NCBI GenBank assembly: GCA_964592595.1
Contig: CAZQFH010000001.1
Location: 1 to 64,000 of the forward strand
Length of the DNA stretch: 64,000 nt
Direction: 5' to 3'
From: UBA5536 sp964592595
Lineage (GTDB): Bacteria; Bacteroidota; Bacteroidia; Bacteroidales; F082
Below the pieces are notes generated by a model that did no database searches, was not told the DNA's origin, and worked only from the letters and a program-made list of their open reading frames with translations. This document shows, piece after piece, positions 61,875 to 64,000 of this stretch. Made by a program: the position numbers and the translations under genes. Numbering within the stretch: the first letter of the stretch is position 1; each line of letters starts with the position of its first letter.

Positions 61875-61907
61875 CTTGCAAAGGCAGTGTTAAAATATGT
61901 ACTTTTG
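61875..61907 (+). promoter_or_regulatory. Promoter of the coiled-coil/zapA operon with an inverted repeat over its -33 box
   Basis: CTTG (61875-61878), 21 nt, then TACTTTTG (61900-61907) give a good TTTG/TAnnTTTG-type promoter about 30 nt before the ATG at 61937. The -33 box is part of a perfect 6-bp inverted repeat, TGCAAG (61864-61869) with CTTGCA (61875-61880), which could be an operator. Confidence 0.55.
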
Positions 61908-61936
61908 TGCTTAGGATCTAAAACCTAAATTGAGCA

Positions 61937-62227
61937 ATGGCAGAAACCAGTGTGCTACTCTCCGGTATCGAACATAAAGTTCAAAAACTGATTGCACACA
62001 ATAATCAGCTTAGCAAACAGGTTAAAGATCTGACTGACGAAAACGAAGCCTTGAAGTCGGAATTGGCGGAGCTTCAGCAATCGCACAGTCAACTAACAGA
62101 TCAATTAAATAAAAAAATTATTGTAAACGTGCTCGAAGGCGAGAAGGAATTAGAAGAAGGACGAAAGCTCATACAAGGGCTTATGCGGGAAATAGATCAT
62201 TGTGTTGCTTTATTGAACAAAGGATAG
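61937..62227 (+). CDS. Short coiled-coil protein in front of zapA
   Basis: This is a 96-residue protein that is almost entirely coiled coil (VQKLIAHNNQLSKQVKDL, then LKSELAELQQSHSQLTDQL), with a helical end REIDHCVALLNK. The size and pattern resemble ZapB-like division coiled coils. The gene directly precedes zapA (15 bp), so a role with ZapA at the FtsZ ring is a sound guess, but homology to ZapB cannot be claimed from sequence alone. Confidence 0.75.
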   Translation: MAETSVLLSGIEHKVQKLIAHNNQLSKQVKDLTDENEALKSELAELQQSHSQLTDQLNKKIIVNVLEGEKELEEGRKLIQGLMREIDHCVALLNKG

Positions 62228-62242
62228 CAAACAGCAAATATT

Positions 62243-62536
62243 ATGAATGAAATCACGATCAATATTATCATTGCAGAACGAACCTATAAGCTGCGGATTC
62301 CAAGTTCGGATGAAGAAAGGGTTCGTAAGGCTGCTGCATCGATAAATGATCGGATAAAGGCTTATGGAAATGCCTATGCCTACAAAGATCATCAGGATTT
62401 ATTGGCCATGACAGCCCTACAACTGGCTACCTCAGAGGCCAATCTGAAAGATGAACTTGCTTTTAAAAATAATCGTTTGGATGAAAAACTACATCAACTG
62501 GACGAGCTGTTAACAGACCATTTGACAGTAAATTAA
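62243..62536 (+). CDS. zapA: Cell division protein ZapA
   Basis: This is a 97-residue ZapA, which cross-links FtsZ filaments at the division ring. The N-terminal globular part reads ITINIIIAERTYKLRIPSSDEERVRKAAASIND, the family pattern of two strands and a helix. It is followed by QDLLAMTALQLATSEANL and a C-terminal coiled coil. It is co-directional with the coiled-coil gene upstream and the structured RNA and RNase Y gene downstream. Confidence 0.88.
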   Translation: MNEITINIIIAERTYKLRIPSSDEERVRKAAASINDRIKAYGNAYAYKDHQDLLAMTALQLATSEANLKDELAFKNNRLDEKLHQLDELLTDHLTVN

Positions 62537-62554
62537 CGCAACATTAGTTCTTTG
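62521..62554 (+). promoter_or_regulatory. Candidate promoter of the structured RNA
   Basis: TTTG (62521-62524), inside the end of zapA, is followed after 22 nt by GTTCTTTG (62547-62554), which keeps the TTTG half of TAnnTTTG. Initiation about 6 nt later would fall right at the 5' side of the terminal stem. Confidence 0.38.
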
Positions 62555-62559
62555 AAGAG

Positions 62560-62757
62560 ATATGCCCGCTTAATTCAAACCGTGATTGTAAACTCAACAT
62601 TACCATCATAAGGGTTTGCTCATTGATCATAAAAACAGGCCTCACTCCTTAGGGAGTTTTACTACGGTAAAACAGTGGAAGTTTGCGCGGTCAGGCTGCC
62701 CTAAACGTGTCTGAGAGGGGTTTACCAACTCCTTTGAATTAAGTCGGGCATTTTTTT
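62560..62757 (+). ncRNA. ssrS: Structured RNA of about 200 nt with long closing stem (6S RNA candidate)
   Basis: Bases 62562-62579 pair with 62733-62751 over about 18 bp with one bulge, and the 3' arm runs into TTTTTTTATT, so the closing stem also acts as terminator. Inside, short hairpins are visible: CTCC/GGAG near 62645-62660 and TTTTAC/GTAAAA just after. No ORF fits. A roughly 200-nt rod closed by a terminal stem and lying directly after zapA is the hallmark of 6S RNA, whose gene also follows zapA in proteobacteria. 6S RNA binds the RNA polymerase holoenzyme and down-regulates growth-phase promoters. The sequence itself was not matched to a covariance model, so the family is inference, while a structured terminated RNA is well supported. 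Confidence 0.65.
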
Positions 62758-62794
62758 ATTCCTTTTTTTTTCGGGCTTTTGAAAGAAATTAACT

Positions 62795-64000
62795 ATGGAA
62801 ATTTTAATTTATGCCCTGGTGCTGTTGACCGGTCTTGGTCTGGGAGCACTTTTAGCGGCTACTTTGCTCCGAAAAGCGCTCACCAAAAAAAGTGAGTTGC
62901 TTTTGGAAGAAGCAAAGGAAAAGGCCGAGGTGATTAAGAAAGAGAAGATTCTGCAGGCAAAAGAAAAATTTATTCAGCTGAAGGCTGACCACGAAAAAAT
63001 GATTGCTGAAAAGAATCGCGAAATGCAAAAAGCCGAAAACAGGCTTCAAAATAAAGAACAGCAGTTTGCGCAGAGAATGGAAGAATATCAGCGTAAACAA
63101 AAGGAGCTCAACGCACTGCGACAAAATCTGAATACACAGCTTGATATTCTGAACAAACGACAGGAGGAACTGGACAAAACACAAGACGCACAGGTTAAAC
63201 AGCTTGAGAAACTTTCAGGGCTATCAGCAAATGAGGCTAAAGAACAGCTTATCGAATTGATGAAAGATGAAGCTACTTCGGAAGCGATGGTACTGGTAAA
63301 AGACATCACCGAAGAAGCCAAATTAACAGCTAATATGGCTGCAAAAAAGATAGTGGTCGAAACTATTCAACGCACTGCTGCTGAGCATGCTATTGAAAAT
63401 ACTGTTACGGTATTTAATATCGAAAGCGACGAAATAAAAGGCCGTATTATTGGACGCGAAGGTCGTAACATCAGAGCTTTGGAAGCCCTTACAGGGGTCG
63501 AGATTATCATTGACGACAGCCCTGATGCCATTTTGCTTTCAGGATTTGATCCGGTACGACGCGAAATAGCACGTATTTCACTTCAAAAACTGGTGACAGA
63601 TGGACGTATCCACCCGGCTCGTATTGAGGAAGTTGTAAAGAAAACCGAGAAACAGATAGAACAGGAAATCCTGGAAACGGGGAAACGAACGGTTATCGAC
63701 CTCGGCATTCATAACCTGCATGCTGAGTTGGTTAAAATGATCGGCAGGATGAAATACCGCTCCTCGTACGGGCAAAATTTGTTACAACATTCAATCGAAG
63801 TTGCCAAATTAAGTGCTACGATGGCTTCCGAGCTTGGTTTGAATACAAAGATAGCCAAACGGGCTGGTTTGCTTCACGATATAGGTAAGATTGCCGAAAA
63901 CGCTGAAGAATTGCCTCATGCAATTTTAGGAATGAAAATCGCTGAAAAGTTTAAGGAAAAGCCCGACGTTTGTAATGCTATCGGTGCACACCACGATGAG
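62795..64000 (+). CDS. rny: Ribonuclease Y, 5' part (cut by window end)
   Basis: The reading frame is open for 402 codons from ATG 62795 to the window end; full-length RNase Y is about 510-520 residues. It is a membrane-anchored endoribonuclease that starts mRNA decay. An N-terminal helix (ILIYALVLLTGLGLGALLAATLL) is followed by a long coiled coil to about residue 150. A KH domain comes next (SDEIKGRIIGREGRNIRALEAL, about 210-230), then the start of the HD domain with HSIEVAKLSA and the metal-binding LLHDIGKI (about 367). The last visible residues, IGAHHDE, belong to the HD domain. It follows the structured RNA by 37 nt. Confidence 0.96.
   Translation, partial: MEILIYALVLLTGLGLGALLAATLLRKALTKKSELLLEEAKEKAEVIKKEKILQAKEKFIQLKADHEKMIAEKNREMQKAENRLQNKEQQFAQRMEEYQRKQKELNALRQNLNTQLDILNKRQEELDKTQDAQVKQLEKLSGLSANEAKEQLIELMKDEATSEAMVLVKDITEEAKLTANMAAKKIVVETIQRTAAEHAIENTVTVFNIESDEIKGRIIGREGRNIRALEALTGVEIIIDDSPDAILLSGFDPVRREIARISLQKLVTDGRIHPARIEEVVKKTEKQIEQEILETGKRTVIDLGIHNLHAELVKMIGRMKYRSSYGQNLLQHSIEVAKLSATMASELGLNTKIAKRAGLLHDIGKIAENAEELPHAILGMKIAEKFKEKPDVCNAIGAHHDE

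Overview
The window is about 64 kb from a Bacteroidota chromosome, most likely an anaerobic or facultative Bacteroidales/Marinilabiliales-type organism. The signs are a type IX secretion (T9SS) sorting domain, DUF2851, an S28/S37 peptidase, Bacteroidota-style promoters (TTTG / TAnnTTTG), an almost complete lack of Shine-Dalgarno sequences, and AT-rich intergenic DNA. I saw no insertion sequence, prophage or CRISPR array. The genus cannot be fixed from the sequence alone.

Layout. 0-1 kb: the 5' part of metK (minus strand), then tRNA-Gly(GCC) and tRNA-Leu(UAA), each followed by a terminator. 1-6 kb: a YitT-type membrane protein converging on a minus-strand operon of an exported prolyl-type peptidase, a sodium:solute symporter and an EamA transporter. 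6-9 kb: an ECF sigma factor followed by a T9SS-exported, Omp28-like thioredoxin-fold protein. 9-12 kb: a membrane-anchored TPR/LuxR-type regulator and small membrane proteins. 12-21 kb: a tungstate/molybdate ABC system split into two blocks (ATPase + permease, and binding protein + ModE-type regulator), with a C1B cysteine peptidase, an EamA transporter, a TrkH potassium transporter with an output-less HAMP protein, and an ALDH7-type dehydrogenase between them.

21.7-29.9 kb is a plus-strand redox operon: Rex, HydC, HydB, HydA (a trimeric NAD- and ferredoxin-linked [FeFe] hydrogenase), then a PAS-bearing sensory-type [FeFe]-hydrogenase homologue (HydS-like) and a SpoIIE/PP2C phosphatase. The catalytic hydrogenase would interconvert H2 with NADH plus reduced ferredoxin. 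Rex would follow NADH/NAD+, and HydS plus the phosphatase look like an H2- or redox-responsive signalling branch. The HydEFG maturases are not in the window.

30.2-54.6 kb is the most striking region: eight large sensory proteins in a row on the same strand. Seven are histidine kinases and one is a CheB-CheR-PAS fusion. By eye they carry about 28 PAS domains, three GAF-like domains, one periplasmic solute-binding domain and two multi-spanning membrane sensors. No stand-alone response regulator, DNA-binding output or chemotaxis gene accompanies them. Kinases with a C-terminal receiver largely alternate with kinases of a second H-box type that lack one.

54.6-64 kb holds housekeeping genes: purine nucleoside phosphorylase, exported MsrB, two AGCS symporters in tandem, a ParE-type toxin-antitoxin pair, DUF2851, and a cell-division/RNA block. 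That block is a short coiled-coil protein, ZapA, an approximately 200-nt structured RNA closed by a long terminal stem (6S RNA candidate), and RNase Y, which is cut by the window end.
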